Of a DNA stretch of 64,000 nt, positions 6,630 to 15,904 are shown piece after piece (position 1 is the stretch's first letter; each line of letters opens with the position of its first letter). The position numbers and the translations under genes were made by a program. The stretch is from Allomuricauda sp. ARW1Y1 (lineage in GTDB: Bacteria; Bacteroidota; Bacteroidia; Flavobacteriales; Flavobacteriaceae): NCBI RefSeq assembly GCF_013407935.1, contig NZ_JACBZU010000003.1:1-64000 (forward strand). Reading direction: 5' to 3'. A model generated the notes under the pieces. The model did no database searches. It was not told the origin of the DNA and was given only the letters and a program-made list of their open reading frames with translations.

Positions 6630-9600
6630 ATGAAGAAATTATCGATGATTGGAAAGCGGACTTTTTTGTCCTTACTTTTCTATGTGCTTTTGGCTCCATG
6701 GTCATGGGGCTCTGTTTCCGCTGGAACGTTTTTATCTGTTCAGGACGTGGTCCGTGGCACCGTAACCGATGTTGATGGGAATCCTTTGGCGGGTGTCAAT
6801 ATTGTGGTGGAATCCACGGAACGTGGGACGATGTCCGAATGGGACGGTTCCTTTGTCATTGAGGCCGGTTCCGATGAGGTACTGGTATTTAGTATGTTGG
6901 GCTATGCCCCTTTGACCGTCCCTGTGGCCGGGAGGAACCGCATTGATGTGGTGATGGAGGAGGATGTGACCGCTTTGGGGGAGGTGGTGCTCAATGCGGG
7001 GTACTATACCGTTTCCGAGCGGGAACGTACGGGGAACATTGCCACCATCAAGGCTGAAATGATGGAAAAACAGCCCGTGGGCAATCCCTTGGCGGCCATT
7101 CAGGGCCATTTGTCCGGGGTGAACATTGTTCAGAACACAGGGGTGCCCGGTGGGGGCTTTACCATTGATATCCGAGGCAGGAACTTTATCAATGGGGTTT
7201 CCGATCCCCTTTTCATTGTGGATGGGGTACCCATCAGTTCACAGTCCTTGGGCTCCAATGATGTTTCTGGGCAGATATTGGGTGGGAACATTAGTCCGCT
7301 CAATGCCATCAACCCCAATGATATTGAAAGTATTGAAGTGCTCAAGGATGCCGATGCCACGGCCATCTATGGATCCCGTGGGGCCAATGGGGTAGTCTTG
7401 ATCACCACCAAGAAGGGTCGGGCCGGGGAGACCCGGTTACAAGTCCAGATGAGCAGTTCGTTGGGCAGGGTTACCAATTTTCTGGAGCTGTTGAATACCC
7501 AACAATACCTGGAACTGCGCCGTGAAGGGGTGGTCAATGATGGTTTTGGGGACTTTTTGGAGAATCCCGCCTTTGATTTTGCGTGGCCCGATATCAAGAC
7601 TTGGGACAATGATCGGTATACCGATTGGCAGGAGGAGCTCATTGGGGGAACAGCCTATCGGAACAATCTGCAATTGTCCGTTTCCGGGGGCAGTGAACGT
7701 ACCCAGTTCCTGATCAGTGGGTCCTATCTCAAGGAGACCACGGTATTCCCTGGGGATGCCAATTATAAAAAGGCCAATGTGAACAGCAATATTTCACATC
7801 AGTCCGATAACGGGCGTTTCAAGATCAATCTGTCCACGATCTATACGCGAGAGGACAATCTGATGCCTCGGTCGGACCTGACGAACGTTGCCTATACCTT
7901 GGAGCCCAATGCCCCCGAGATCTATGATGATGAGGGCAACCTCAATTGGGAGGACAATACCTTTGACAATCCTTTTGCTGCTTTGGAGGAGCGCTTCGGA
8001 CAGGCGAGCCACACGCTGATTTCCAATGCGTTGTTGTCCTATGGGTTGCTGCCCGATCTTGAGGTGAGGACGAGTTTGGGCTACAATAGGTATCAACTGG
8101 ATTCCTACCGGACCTTGCCCAGTTCCGCAGTGAACCCGGGACGTGGGTTGACGTCGCAGACCTATTCTTCATTGACGCTCAACTCGGCCGATCGTGAATC
8201 TTGGATCGTGGAGCCCCAGATCAGTTGGAAGCCCACATGGAACAAGTTCGATGTAGAAGTGTTGTTGGGCACTACCTTTCAAAAGGAAACCGCCCAGCAG
8301 TTTGTGCAACGGGGGAGGGGCTATCCCAATGATCAATTGATCCGAAACCTTGCTGCGGCCAGTACCGTGGAGGTACTGGGGGACACTGATAGTGAGTATG
8401 CCTATACGGCAGTGTTCGGTAGGGTCAACGTCAATTTCTTGGACCGATATACCCTGAACTTGACGGGTAGGCGTGATGGTTCTTCCCGATTTGGACCGGG
8501 CAGGCAGTTCGGCAATTTTGGGGCCGTTGGATTGGCCTGGTTGTTTTCCGAGGAAAAGCTTTTTGCCAATAGCAGCTGGTTGAGTTTTGGAAAGCTGCGT
8601 GGCAGCTATGGGACCACGGGCAGTGACAATATCGGGGATTACCGCTTTCTGGACACCTATGATGTGACCGGTTTTGATTACAACGGTGTCAGCATTTTAG
8701 AGCCTACGGGCATTTTCAATCCCTTGTTTGGATGGGAGTCGAACACCAAATTGGAAGTGGGTCTGGAATTGGGATTCTTTCGTGATAGGGTGAGGCTTGG
8801 AACCTCCTTTTTTCGGAACCGATCCAGTAACCAACTGATCGGTATCCCCTTGGCAGCGACCACTGGTTTTTCGGAACTGACCGGGAATTTTGATGCTACG
8901 GTGGAGAATACCGGGGTGGAAGTAGATGTCAATGCGATGATGTTCCAAGGGAAGGATTTTGGATGGTCCACCCGGTTTACCTTGACGGTTCCCAAGAATA
9001 AGCTGGTGGCCTTTGATGGTCTGGAAGATTCCACCTTTGCCGATCGCTACATCATTGGGGAGCCCTTGACCATCGTTCGATTGTACGAATCCCTAGGGGT
9101 GGACCCTGAAACGGGTATCTACCAATTCGAGGATTTCAACGGTGACGGGGAGATCACCAGTCTGGGTGACCGGGAGTGGTTGGAGGACCTAGCCCCAGAA
9201 TTCTACGGGGGTTTTGGGCAAAATATCCGGTGGGGCAATTTGGGGCTGGATTTCTTTTTCCAGTTCAAGAAACAAAAGGCCTTTAATGAGCTTCGGGCGT
9301 TTGCGGTGCCTGGCGCGCGCAGGAACCTGCCCATCCGTTTGTTGGATCGATGGCAAGAGCCGGGTGATGAGGCCACCGTTCAATTGGCCTCTGCCGGACT
9401 TGCTCCCGGGGAGGATACGGGAGCACTGCAGTCCAGAAGCAATGCCGCCGTATCGGATGCCTCCTTCATCCGTTTACGGAACATCACGCTCAATTATCGC
9501 GTTCCCAATCTGGGCGATCGCTTAGATATCAATGTATACCTGCAGGGACAAAACCTGTGGACCATCACCAACTATACCGGGCCTGATCCGGAGCAGCCCT

Positions 9601-9659
9601 CTACCATACGTTTACCGCAGTTACGGCAGTTGACCTTGGGATTACAGTTGGGATTTTAA
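6630..9659 (+). CDS. SusC/RagA-type TonB-dependent transporter
   Basis: About 1009 residues. The ATG at 6630 is used because it opens a signal peptide (MKKLSMIGKR, then a hydrophobic run ending near SVSAG). A carboxypeptidase-like regulatory domain follows (VRGTVTDVDGNPLAGVNI, then VFSMLGYAPL), then the TonB plug (NPLAAIQGHLSGVNI, IDIRGRNF, PLFIVDGVP, IESIEVLKDADATAIYGSRG), and then the long beta-barrel ending in an aromatic residue (LGLQLGF). The product is an outer-membrane importer that works with the SusD lipoprotein encoded 17 bp downstream and draws energy from TonB. The substrate cannot be read from the sequence. The third gene is a metalloprotease rather than a glycosidase, so peptides or glycoprotein fragments are more likely than a polysaccharide. 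Confidence 0.93.
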   Translation: MKKLSMIGKRTFLSLLFYVLLAPWSWGSVSAGTFLSVQDVVRGTVTDVDGNPLAGVNIVVESTERGTMSEWDGSFVIEAGSDEVLVFSMLGYAPLTVPVAGRNRIDVVMEEDVTALGEVVLNAGYYTVSERERTGNIATIKAEMMEKQPVGNPLAAIQGHLSGVNIVQNTGVPGGGFTIDIRGRNFINGVSDPLFIVDGVPISSQSLGSNDVSGQILGGNISPLNAINPNDIESIEVLKDADATAIYGSRGANGVVLITTKKGRAGETRLQVQMSSSLGRVTNFLELLNTQQYLELRREGVVNDGFGDFLENPAFDFAWPDIKTWDNDRYTDWQEELIGGTAYRNNLQLSVSGGSERTQFLISGSYLKETTVFPGDANYKKANVNSNISHQSDNGRFKINLSTIYTREDNLMPRSDLTNVAYTLEPNAPEIYDDEGNLNWEDNTFDNPFAALEERFGQASHTLISNALLSYGLLPDLEVRTSLGYNRYQLDSYRTLPSSAVNPGRGLTSQTYSSLTLNSADRESWIVEPQISWKPTWNKFDVEVLLGTTFQKETAQQFVQRGRGYPNDQLIRNLAAASTVEVLGDTDSEYAYTAVFGRVNVNFLDRYTLNLTGRRDGSSRFGPGRQFGNFGAVGLAWLFSEEKLFANSSWLSFGKLRGSYGTTGSDNIGDYRFLDTYDVTGFDYNGVSILEPTGIFNPLFGWESNTKLEVGLELGFFRDRVRLGTSFFRNRSSNQLIGIPLAATTGFSELTGNFDATVENTGVEVDVNAMMFQGKDFGWSTRFTLTVPKNKLVAFDGLEDSTFADRYIIGEPLTIVRLYESLGVDPETGIYQFEDFNGDGEITSLGDREWLEDLAPEFYGGFGQNIRWGNLGLDFFFQFKKQKAFNELRAFAVPGARRNLPIRLLDRWQEPGDEATVQLASAGLAPGEDTGALQSRSNAAVSDASFIRLRNITLNYRVPNLGDRLDINVYLQGQNLWTITNYTGPDPEQPSTIRLPQLRQLTLGLQLGF

Positions 9660-9676
9660 CCTTATACAAATGAATT

Positions 9677-11083
9677 ATGAGACAGATATTTTATAGCAAT
9701 AGACAATTTTTGATGGGCCTGATGTGTAAGGCTTGTTTATGGATAGTACTGTTGGGCACCCTTGGCTGCTCGGATTTTGTGGAGGTGGACCCTCCCAAGA
9801 ATACCTTGGTTTCTCAAACGGTGTTCGATGACCCCTCCACGGTGGAATCGGCCCTGGCCAATCTCTATTTTTCCCTAAGGGAAGATGGGATGGTGTCCGG
9901 GAATTCGGGTTTTACGACCCTGTTGGGCATCTATGCCGACGAGCTGGATTATTACGCTTTCAACGGTGATATTGTCCAATTGTACCGTCATACGGTGACG
10001 CCACAGAATGCGGTGCTTTTGGGATGGTGGACACAGGGATATCAGGTCATTTATGCCGCCAATGATATCATTACAGGATTGGAAGCCTCGGAGGGACTGA
10101 GTACGATGGAAGTGGAACGCTACAAGGGACAGGCGCTGTTTGTCCGGGCCTATGTGCACAGTTTACTGGTGGGTGTCTTTGGGGATGTTCCCTATATCAC
10201 TACCACGGATTATGTGGTGAACACCAATGTTTCACGTTTGGAGTCTAATCGGGTGTACGAAGCCATTGTTGCGGATCTGGAGCAAGCGGTCGCTTTGATG
10301 GACGGTGCGGATATTCTCGTGGGGGATAGGGTAGTGCCCGATGCCGATGTGGCCCGTGCCCTGTTGGCACGAATGGCCCTATATACCCAGCAGTGGGAGT
10401 TGGCCGCCGCTACTGCAGGGGAAGTGATCGCTGCCTTTCCCTTGGAACCCGATTTGGACCAAGTGTTTTTGAAGGAATCGGGGGAGACCGTTTGGCAGTT
10501 CAGGCCGGGCAATGACCTTAGAAATACGCAAGAGGCCAATCAATTGGTGATTCAGTTCATTCCTGGGCAGCGTTTTGCGCTTACTCCCTCCCTATTGGAA
10601 GCCTTTGAGGAGGGGGATGACCGTTTGGAAAGTTGGACCGATGAGCTGTCGGATACCGATGGCACCCTAACCTTGTCCTATGCCCACAAATACAAGGCGC
10701 TGTTCAATGAAACGGCATCCCTGGAGCATTCCATAGTGTTCCGATCGGCGGAACAATACCTGATCCGGGCAGAGGCCAGGGCACAATTGGGGAATCTGGA
10801 AGGGGCCCGACAGGACCTCAATGCGGTACGCAACCGTGCCGGTCTGGGGGATGTGAATTTGGTCATGCAATCGGAACTGCTGGAGGCCATATATCGGGAA
10901 AGACGCGTGGAGCTCTTTGCGGAGCAGGGACTGCGCTGGATGGACCTGAAACGTAGCGGAAGGGCTGCGGAGATGCTTTCGCCATTGAAGGCCAATTGGG
11001 AGGATACCCATGTACTGTTGCCCATTCCCGAGAGCGAATTGGAGATCAATCCCAATCTCTTGCCACAAAACCCTGGATATTAA
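9677..11083 (+). CDS. SusD/RagB-type nutrient-binding lipoprotein
   Basis: A protein of 468 residues with a lipoprotein signal (hydrophobic run, then LLGTLGCSDF, so the lipidated Cys is near residue 31) and the standard SusD layout. The N-terminal part reads FDDPSTVESALANLYFSLRE, the middle TPR-like helices include GQALFVRAYVHSLLVGVFGDVPY and ALLARMALYTQQWELAA, and the C-terminal SusD domain has YLIRAEARAQLGN, IYRERRVELFAEQGLRWMDLKR and LLPIPESELEINPNL. It caps the SusC barrel at the cell surface and delivers ligand to it. The stop overlaps the first possible start of the metalloprotease gene (TAATG at 11081-11085), so the three genes form one operon. Confidence 0.93.
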   Translation: MRQIFYSNRQFLMGLMCKACLWIVLLGTLGCSDFVEVDPPKNTLVSQTVFDDPSTVESALANLYFSLREDGMVSGNSGFTTLLGIYADELDYYAFNGDIVQLYRHTVTPQNAVLLGWWTQGYQVIYAANDIITGLEASEGLSTMEVERYKGQALFVRAYVHSLLVGVFGDVPYITTTDYVVNTNVSRLESNRVYEAIVADLEQAVALMDGADILVGDRVVPDADVARALLARMALYTQQWELAAATAGEVIAAFPLEPDLDQVFLKESGETVWQFRPGNDLRNTQEANQLVIQFIPGQRFALTPSLLEAFEEGDDRLESWTDELSDTDGTLTLSYAHKYKALFNETASLEHSIVFRSAEQYLIRAEARAQLGNLEGARQDLNAVRNRAGLGDVNLVMQSELLEAIYRERRVELFAEQGLRWMDLKRSGRAAEMLSPLKANWEDTHVLLPIPESELEINPNLLPQNPGY

Positions 11084-11106
11084 TGTTTGACAAAAGAATT
11101 CATAGG

Positions 11107-13404
11107 ATGAAAAAGTTGGTTTATATACTAATATGGATGATACCCTTATGGGCAGTATGCGGCTATTCGCAAACCGCGAAGGATTTAGATGGTACAGCAT
11201 CCGATGTAGCAACTCCCTTTCTTACGGCACAAGTAGTGGAGGGCAAATTATGGGTCGATGTTCCCTCGTCCCTTTTGGAAAAGACCCTATTATGGACAAG
11301 GACCGGGGATAGTAACCAATATGATACCAAGCATGTGAAGTTTCGCAGGGAAGGGGAGCGGCTGTTTTTAGAGCAACCTCGGGTATGGTCGGAGACGGGA
11401 ATCTGGTTGCCCTTGAATGGGGATGTTTCCCTGGAAAGGATCTTTCTTGGGGAATTTCCGATTATGGCATATGATGGGAATGCCTATCGTATTGATATGA
11501 CATCAGTGGTATTGGATGAATCGATTCCTTGGCAGCATATGTCCTCCTTGCCCCGGTTGGGCCATCTCTCGGAGGTGGTCGGGGTGAAGCATAAGGAAGG
11601 TGAACTGATGGTGCAAACCCGCATAGGGTTGTCCAAGGAGGGGGTGTCGTTTTTGGAACCTGTGTTTTTCAGCTTTCTGGTATTGCCCGAACCCATGGAG
11701 CCGAGGCCCTATGACTACCGTATGGCCTATTGGGTCGAGGACCAGGATAGAACCGGAGACCAAACGGAAAATAAGGTTGGTAGCACAGGGCGATGGCGAT
11801 TGGCCAAAAAGTTTAAGGACCGTGAACGGAGTGTGCCCCAAAAGCCCATTACTTTTTTGATGTCACCTGATATTCCCGAGAAATGGAGGCCCTATGTCAA
11901 GGCTGGTGTTCTGGAATGGCTCCCTGCGTTTGAGTCGGCCGGATTTACAAGTGCCATTATCGTAAAGGAGATGGATAGTTTGGATGCATGGGAAAACCGT
12001 AGTTTGGGGAACTCCATTATCCGTTGGGCAAGGAATAAAAACATCAGGGGGGAGGAAGCGGAAAAAAGAGGATCGAGCGTATCGTTGGTCCTTGACCATC
12101 GTTCTGGGGAAATCGTAAAGTCGGATATCCTCTTGGGAACGTCACTACAGCGGTTACAGGATGAGTATTTTGTGCGCTGTGCTGCCCTTGACCCTAGGGC
12201 GAGGACCACTCCTTTTCCCGATGCACTTACAGGGGAGCTGATCCAATTCTTGGTGGCGCATGAGACCGGGCATGCACTTGGTATCAAGGATAACCACTAT
12301 GGGGAGTTCCAATACCCCTTGGAGCGTATGGGCGAAGCGCAATGGCTCAAAGAGATGGGACATACCCCCAGTGTGATGTCCTATGCCAGGCACAATAATA
12401 TGGCACAGCCCAAAGATAGTGTTCCGCCGCACTTGTTGATCCAAAAGGTAGGTCCCACGGACCACTACTATATCCAATGGGCGTATACGGAGTTCCCCGA
12501 GGGATGGGGCAAAAAGCAGAAATCGGATCGATTGGAAGAAATGATTCGGTGGCAGGATACCGTGCCGTGGTATCGGTATAACAATAATACTAATGAGATC
12601 ATTGGCCCGGGAAACACCAATGAAGTGGTGGAGACCAATGATCCCGTGGGAGGGGCAAAACGCGCCTTGGCCAATTTGGAGCGGGCATTGGCCCTCTTGC
12701 CCGATACCAACCAAGGGAGAACGGATATGGCGCGGAGCAAACGCATATATGCCCAGGGATTGGAACTTTGGTTCCATACCATGCGACATGTGCTTTCTAT
12801 GGTGGGAGGTTATGAGGTGTTTTACAAATCCATGAACCAAGAGGGAAACATGTACACCCCTGTTGATTTTAGGAGGCAGCAGGAGGCCATGGACTATTTC
12901 ATGGAACAAGCCTTTGACCCTCCCCAATGGTTGACCCATCCCGATCTGGGCATGGACATTCGGTATTCAAGCCATCCCGATTTTGTGGTAAACTATCAAA
13001 AACTGCTCTTGATGGAACTGATGCGACCACAACGGATGAAACGCTTGGAGCATCTGGAAACCTTAGAGGGCTTTGAAGGGGCATTGGACTGGTATGTCGA
13101 GGAGCTGCAGCAACGGCTTTTTGAGGAATTGTTGCAGGGTACCGGGAAGGTGCCTACCAGGAAGCAGGCCATTCAAGCGCTCTACCTGGAAAAATGGAAC
13201 CAAAACTTTCAAAAGGAGCGGTTCCAATTTGGGGTGGATGAGATGGCCTTTGTGCATTCCGATCATTCATTAGGGGTCGTCATGGAACAACTGTTGGATT
13301 TGAAACGTCTATTGCGGAAGTCTTTGAAGCGCCATAAGAAGTTAGGATCCAAGGGGCATTGGGCATGGTGCTTGGCCAAGTTGGAGGAGTTGACCGGTGG
13401 TTAA
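11107..13404 (+). CDS. secreted zinc-dependent metalloprotease (DUF5117/DUF4953-like)
   Basis: About 765 residues from the ATG at 11107, which begins a clean signal peptide (MKKLVYILIWMIPLWAVCGYSQ); an ATG at 11083 overlapping the SusD stop is the alternative. The active site VAHETGHALGIKDNH (first His at residue 385) is the extended HExxHxxGxxxxH zinc motif of metzincin-like peptidases, with a Met-turn candidate (PSVMSYARHNNMA) about 40 residues later. The N-terminal part (FLTAQVVEGKLWVDVPSSLL, then YRMAYWVEDQ) is typical of the Bacteroidetes family annotated as zinc-dependent metalloprotease with DUF5117/DUF5118/DUF4953 regions. The product probably digests surface or periplasmic protein and feeds the SusC/SusD pair encoded just upstream. 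Confidence 0.88.
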   Translation: MKKLVYILIWMIPLWAVCGYSQTAKDLDGTASDVATPFLTAQVVEGKLWVDVPSSLLEKTLLWTRTGDSNQYDTKHVKFRREGERLFLEQPRVWSETGIWLPLNGDVSLERIFLGEFPIMAYDGNAYRIDMTSVVLDESIPWQHMSSLPRLGHLSEVVGVKHKEGELMVQTRIGLSKEGVSFLEPVFFSFLVLPEPMEPRPYDYRMAYWVEDQDRTGDQTENKVGSTGRWRLAKKFKDRERSVPQKPITFLMSPDIPEKWRPYVKAGVLEWLPAFESAGFTSAIIVKEMDSLDAWENRSLGNSIIRWARNKNIRGEEAEKRGSSVSLVLDHRSGEIVKSDILLGTSLQRLQDEYFVRCAALDPRARTTPFPDALTGELIQFLVAHETGHALGIKDNHYGEFQYPLERMGEAQWLKEMGHTPSVMSYARHNNMAQPKDSVPPHLLIQKVGPTDHYYIQWAYTEFPEGWGKKQKSDRLEEMIRWQDTVPWYRYNNNTNEIIGPGNTNEVVETNDPVGGAKRALANLERALALLPDTNQGRTDMARSKRIYAQGLELWFHTMRHVLSMVGGYEVFYKSMNQEGNMYTPVDFRRQQEAMDYFMEQAFDPPQWLTHPDLGMDIRYSSHPDFVVNYQKLLLMELMRPQRMKRLEHLETLEGFEGALDWYVEELQQRLFEELLQGTGKVPTRKQAIQALYLEKWNQNFQKERFQFGVDEMAFVHSDHSLGVVMEQLLDLKRLLRKSLKRHKKLGSKGHWAWCLAKLEELTGG

Positions 13405-13489
13405 AGGATGAAGCAAATTTGTTGTAGTCAAGCAAAATTTTGGAAAGGACCGCGAGGCTTGAAGTTTCGTTGTGTTTTGAGTTAGTGAT

Positions 13490-13513
13490 AAAGGTGTCCC
13501 TAGGGACACCTTT
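13490..13513. terminator. bidirectional terminator
   Basis: A perfect 24-bp palindrome with half-site AAAGGTGTCCCT lies between the converging metalloprotease gene (+) and the DUF6520 gene (-). Its A/T ends give a U-tract-like tail in both directions (CCTTT then AGTTTT on the plus side). The position between convergent genes fits a shared rho-independent terminator. Confidence 0.75.
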
Positions 13514-13533
13514 AGTTTTAAAGGGGACATTGA

Positions 13534-13773
13534 TTACTCCCTTATGTACAGTGGAATGCTCAGTTCAGGGTCCTTAAAGACCTGCCACTGTCCTTCCATA
13601 CAGAGCACTTGTCCGGTTACAAGACAATCTGTTTGGATGGGCTGAACCCCCAATATGGGATGATCATAATAGCCCGTTTGGGTGCTATTATCCTCTTCTG
13701 TGGCAAAGGCCAATCCGACCGCCATGATGATGGCAAAGGCCGGTAAAACGATTTTTAAAAATGATTTTTTCAT
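13534..13773 (-). CDS. DUF6520 family small secreted protein
   Basis: A protein of 79 residues with a signal peptide (MKKSFLKI, hydrophobic AFAIIMAVGLAFA), then a short mature part with two cysteines (TDCLVTGQVLCMEGQWQVF) about 8 residues apart. Small proteins of this design that follow a MauE/DoxX gene in flavobacteria are, to my recollection, called DUF6520. The neighbour upstream is such a MauE-like membrane protein, about 80 bp away. The role is unknown. The Cys pair and the redox-type partner hint at a periplasmic substrate of thiol chemistry, but this is inference. Confidence 0.65.
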   Translation of the reverse strand: MKKSFLKIVLPAFAIIMAVGLAFATEEDNSTQTGYYDHPILGVQPIQTDCLVTGQVLCMEGQWQVFKDPELSIPLYIRE

Positions 13774-13855
13774 TGTTCTATGTATTAAGAATGATGCCTA
13801 CTCTAGGTGAGGTTTTCGGCTTCCCCTCAGCTGCGCAGTTTTGTTTTTCTGACGG

Positions 13856-14281
13856 TCATTTGGTTTGTCGTCCGGACTGTAGGATGGCCCCTAATGCCAT
13901 AAGCATAAAGGCTCCATTGAACAGTATGTGTTCGCGCCACCCCAATGAGGAAATGATACCCCCACAGGAGCAGGGCGTGGGATGATCGGACGTTAGGACG
14001 GTGATGATATATATCGTGAACAGACCAAGCAAGGTGAAGCTGGCATACAGCCCAAGGGTTCTGAACCTCGGCAACAATAAGAGGCTTGTTATGGTGAGTT
14101 CCGAAAAGGGAACGCTCCATTGGAGAAGATCGGCATAGGCAGATAGGTAGGGCATTTGTGCCAACCGCCACTCGAAAGTATCCAAGTCCAATAGTTTGCT
14201 GGTGGCCGTGTACACGAATAACAGCACCAATAGGAGACTGGCCGTGGGGACAATGGTTCGATATATCTTTTTGGACGCCAT
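13856..14281 (-). CDS. MauE/DoxX family redox-associated membrane protein
   Basis: A protein of 141 residues with four transmembrane helices (about 10-28, 48-68, 75-95 and 115-135). The first ends in FVYTATSKLLDLDTFEWRL, the usual MauE/DoxX start, and the loop before the last helix carries PCSCGG, the Cys-x-Cys-Gly motif of MauE-type proteins. These proteins are thought to pass electrons or assist disulfide formation across the cytoplasmic membrane. The DUF6520 gene follows in the same direction. A TTATCCnAAAnGGATTA inverted repeat sits 60 bp upstream (14341-14357), matching two copies near the STAS and synthase genes, so these genes are probably co-regulated. Confidence 0.8.
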   Translation of the reverse strand: MASKKIYRTIVPTASLLLVLLFVYTATSKLLDLDTFEWRLAQMPYLSAYADLLQWSVPFSELTITSLLLLPRFRTLGLYASFTLLGLFTIYIITVLTSDHPTPCSCGGIISSLGWREHILFNGAFMLMALGAILQSGRQTK

Positions 14282-14340
14282 ACCTTTTGTTTGGATATGA
14301 CAAAGTTCGGGAGTCCCATATATCTGTAGGGGAGTTTATG

Positions 14341-14357
14341 TTATCCGAAAGGGATTA
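14341..14357. promoter_or_regulatory. 17-bp inverted repeat, copy 1
   Basis: TTATCCGAAAGGGATTA, located 60 bp upstream of the MauE gene (minus strand). It matches the two copies at 15799-15815 and 15820-15836 and is likely an operator for a regulator encoded in this cluster. Confidence 0.6.
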
Positions 14358-14377
14358 AATACTTGATATGTTTCGAT

Positions 14378-15304
14378 TTAGTCTCTCATGGCGGTAGGGG
14401 TGAGCCCGTATTTGTCCTTAAAGGCCCTGGAGAAATGGGTCTTGCTCTTAAAGCCTGTCATTTGGGCCACCTGTTTGATGGTAAGGGTACTGTACTGTAT
14501 CAAGGTCTTGGCCTTTCGAAGGCGTTCCTGGGTGAGGAAGCGGAAGATGGTCGTACCGTACATCTGCTTGAAACCGTATTTGAGTTTGTATTCATTGGTG
14601 CCCATTTGCCGGGCCAGTTCATGGAGTCCGGGAAGGTCCTTTTCCAGATTGTTGATGATCATATCATGGAGGTCCCTAATGATCTGAATGTCCTTATGGT
14701 CCATTTTGACCTTATGGCGTTTGGTGCCCTTGGTGACCATCAGCTTGTTTTTGGGGATTCCCTTGGCGAAGGGCTCTCCTTTCACAAAGAACACGGAATC
14801 CAATAATAGTTTCTTGCCGGTATCGTCCAAGGTATCGAAGGCCGACACGTTGAAATCCTGTTTGATGGTCAGTCCTTCATGGGTGAGCAATTCCAGATGG
14901 AGCTTGGTGTCGTATGGATGCTTTTTGAACAATTTGGGCCATTTTTTCGCCCATTTGGTTTGTATGCTTTCGGTCATGAATTGGGTGATGGGTTTGCCGA
15001 TAAGATCTCGGGGGAGACAGGATAAGAGGGAGCAGGTGTTTTTGGTGACCATTTCGATGGTGCCCTGTGAATCCAACAGGAAGGATAGTTGTATGATGCA
15101 TTGGGGCGCATGGTGGGCATTGGCAAAGCCCTGATGGATAAAGGATGCCCTGATCTCCTCATTGACCATGTTGAGCATTAGGACCAAGGCAGCGATGTTG
15201 TCATTCTGTTCGGAGGGTTCCAGGCTGTAGAAAAAGTTGCCCTTGGCCATTTCCAACAGCATCTTTTGGATACGCTTGACCCTGAAATCATCTTCATCTG
15301 CCAT
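14378..15304 (-). CDS. PAS-like/AraC-type transcriptional regulator
   Basis: About 308 residues from the ATG at 15304. The C-terminal 100 residues are an AraC-type DNA-binding domain: LARQMGTNEYKLKYGFKQMYG for the first helix-turn-helix, then RLRKAKTLIQYSTLTIKQVAQMTGFKSKTHFSRAFKDKYGLTP for the second (positions about 210-305). The middle (about 70-180) looks like a PAS sensor (IQLSFLLDSQGTIEMVTKN, then LIGKPITQFM). The N-terminal helix is short and acidic. It follows the STAS-like gene by 5 bp, so the two are co-transcribed. It is the natural candidate to bind the TTATCC/GGATTA repeats on both sides of this cluster. What the PAS part senses is unknown. Confidence 0.85.
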   Translation of the reverse strand: MADEDDFRVKRIQKMLLEMAKGNFFYSLEPSEQNDNIAALVLMLNMVNEEIRASFIHQGFANAHHAPQCIIQLSFLLDSQGTIEMVTKNTCSLLSCLPRDLIGKPITQFMTESIQTKWAKKWPKLFKKHPYDTKLHLELLTHEGLTIKQDFNVSAFDTLDDTGKKLLLDSVFFVKGEPFAKGIPKNKLMVTKGTKRHKVKMDHKDIQIIRDLHDMIINNLEKDLPGLHELARQMGTNEYKLKYGFKQMYGTTIFRFLTQERLRKAKTLIQYSTLTIKQVAQMTGFKSKTHFSRAFKDKYGLTPTAMRD

Positions 15305-15309
15305 AAAAT

Positions 15310-15708
15310 TCAATAGTTAGGTTCATCATCGTTGGAAGAATCAATGCCCAAAAAGGCCAAGGCCTCCGATTTTTCGGTAAAGGCCCGGGTGGGTACCTTT
15401 TGTGCATGGGTCCCTAGATAAAAGGAACTGATCATATCGGTGATCGGGGGATCGATCAAAAAGGCCAATGCCTTGATCCAAAGGGAGCCCTCCAGGGCCA
15501 AGTAATCCCTGGCCGGTTTGTCAATCATCCTGACCGCACGGATGTCACATAGCACGGGCATCTCCTTGCCCTTCTGCAGGTCCATGCGATCCTGTACCAC
15601 CCGTTGTGCTGCCTTTAGGTCGATACAAGGGACACGCTTGTATATGATGTACAGCAAGTCATCGGTCAGCAGATACACTGCGAAACTATTTTCATGCGTT
15701 TCCTTCAT
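15310..15708 (-). CDS. STAS/SpoIIAA-like protein (DUF7793-like)
   Basis: A protein of 132 residues without signal peptide or membrane segment. The order of strands and helices (FAVYLLTDDLLYIIYKRVPCIDL, KAAQRVVQDRMDLQKGKEMPVLCDIRAVRMIDKPARDYLA, IKALAFLID, then AFTEKSEALAFLG) is that of the STAS-like domain often found as a stand-alone protein in flavobacteria, which I recall as DUF7793. Such proteins may act as anti-sigma antagonists or signal transducers. It opens the minus-strand operon with the PAS-AraC regulator and is divergent from the synthase-GNAT gene. The shared 196-bp gap contains two 17-bp inverted repeats. Confidence 0.7.
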   Translation of the reverse strand: MKETHENSFAVYLLTDDLLYIIYKRVPCIDLKAAQRVVQDRMDLQKGKEMPVLCDIRAVRMIDKPARDYLALEGSLWIKALAFLIDPPITDMISSFYLGTHAQKVPTRAFTEKSEALAFLGIDSSNDDEPNY

Positions 15709-15798
15709 ATCCTGAAAACTGGTAAACGGTCTAAATTTATAAAAATATTGTAACTTCTATTTTTATAAGGTGTTGATTACCATATATAAAGGGATTTG

Positions 15799-15836
15799 TT
15801 ATCCAAAAAGGATTATATGTTATCCCAAAGGGATTA
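15799..15836. promoter_or_regulatory. tandem 17-bp inverted repeats, copies 2 and 3
   Basis: TTATCCAAAAAGGATTA (15799-15815) and TTATCCCAAAGGGATTA (15820-15836). Their centres lie 21 bp apart, two helical turns, in the divergent promoter region between the STAS-AraC operon and the synthase-GNAT gene. A third copy precedes the MauE gene. The spacing on one helix face suggests cooperative binding of a dimeric regulator. Confidence 0.7.
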
Positions 15837-15904
15837 TTTGAATAGGATTAGGGATATAATCTGACAATTGCCATTACTTTTTAGGACATTTTACACTAAA
15901 CGAT

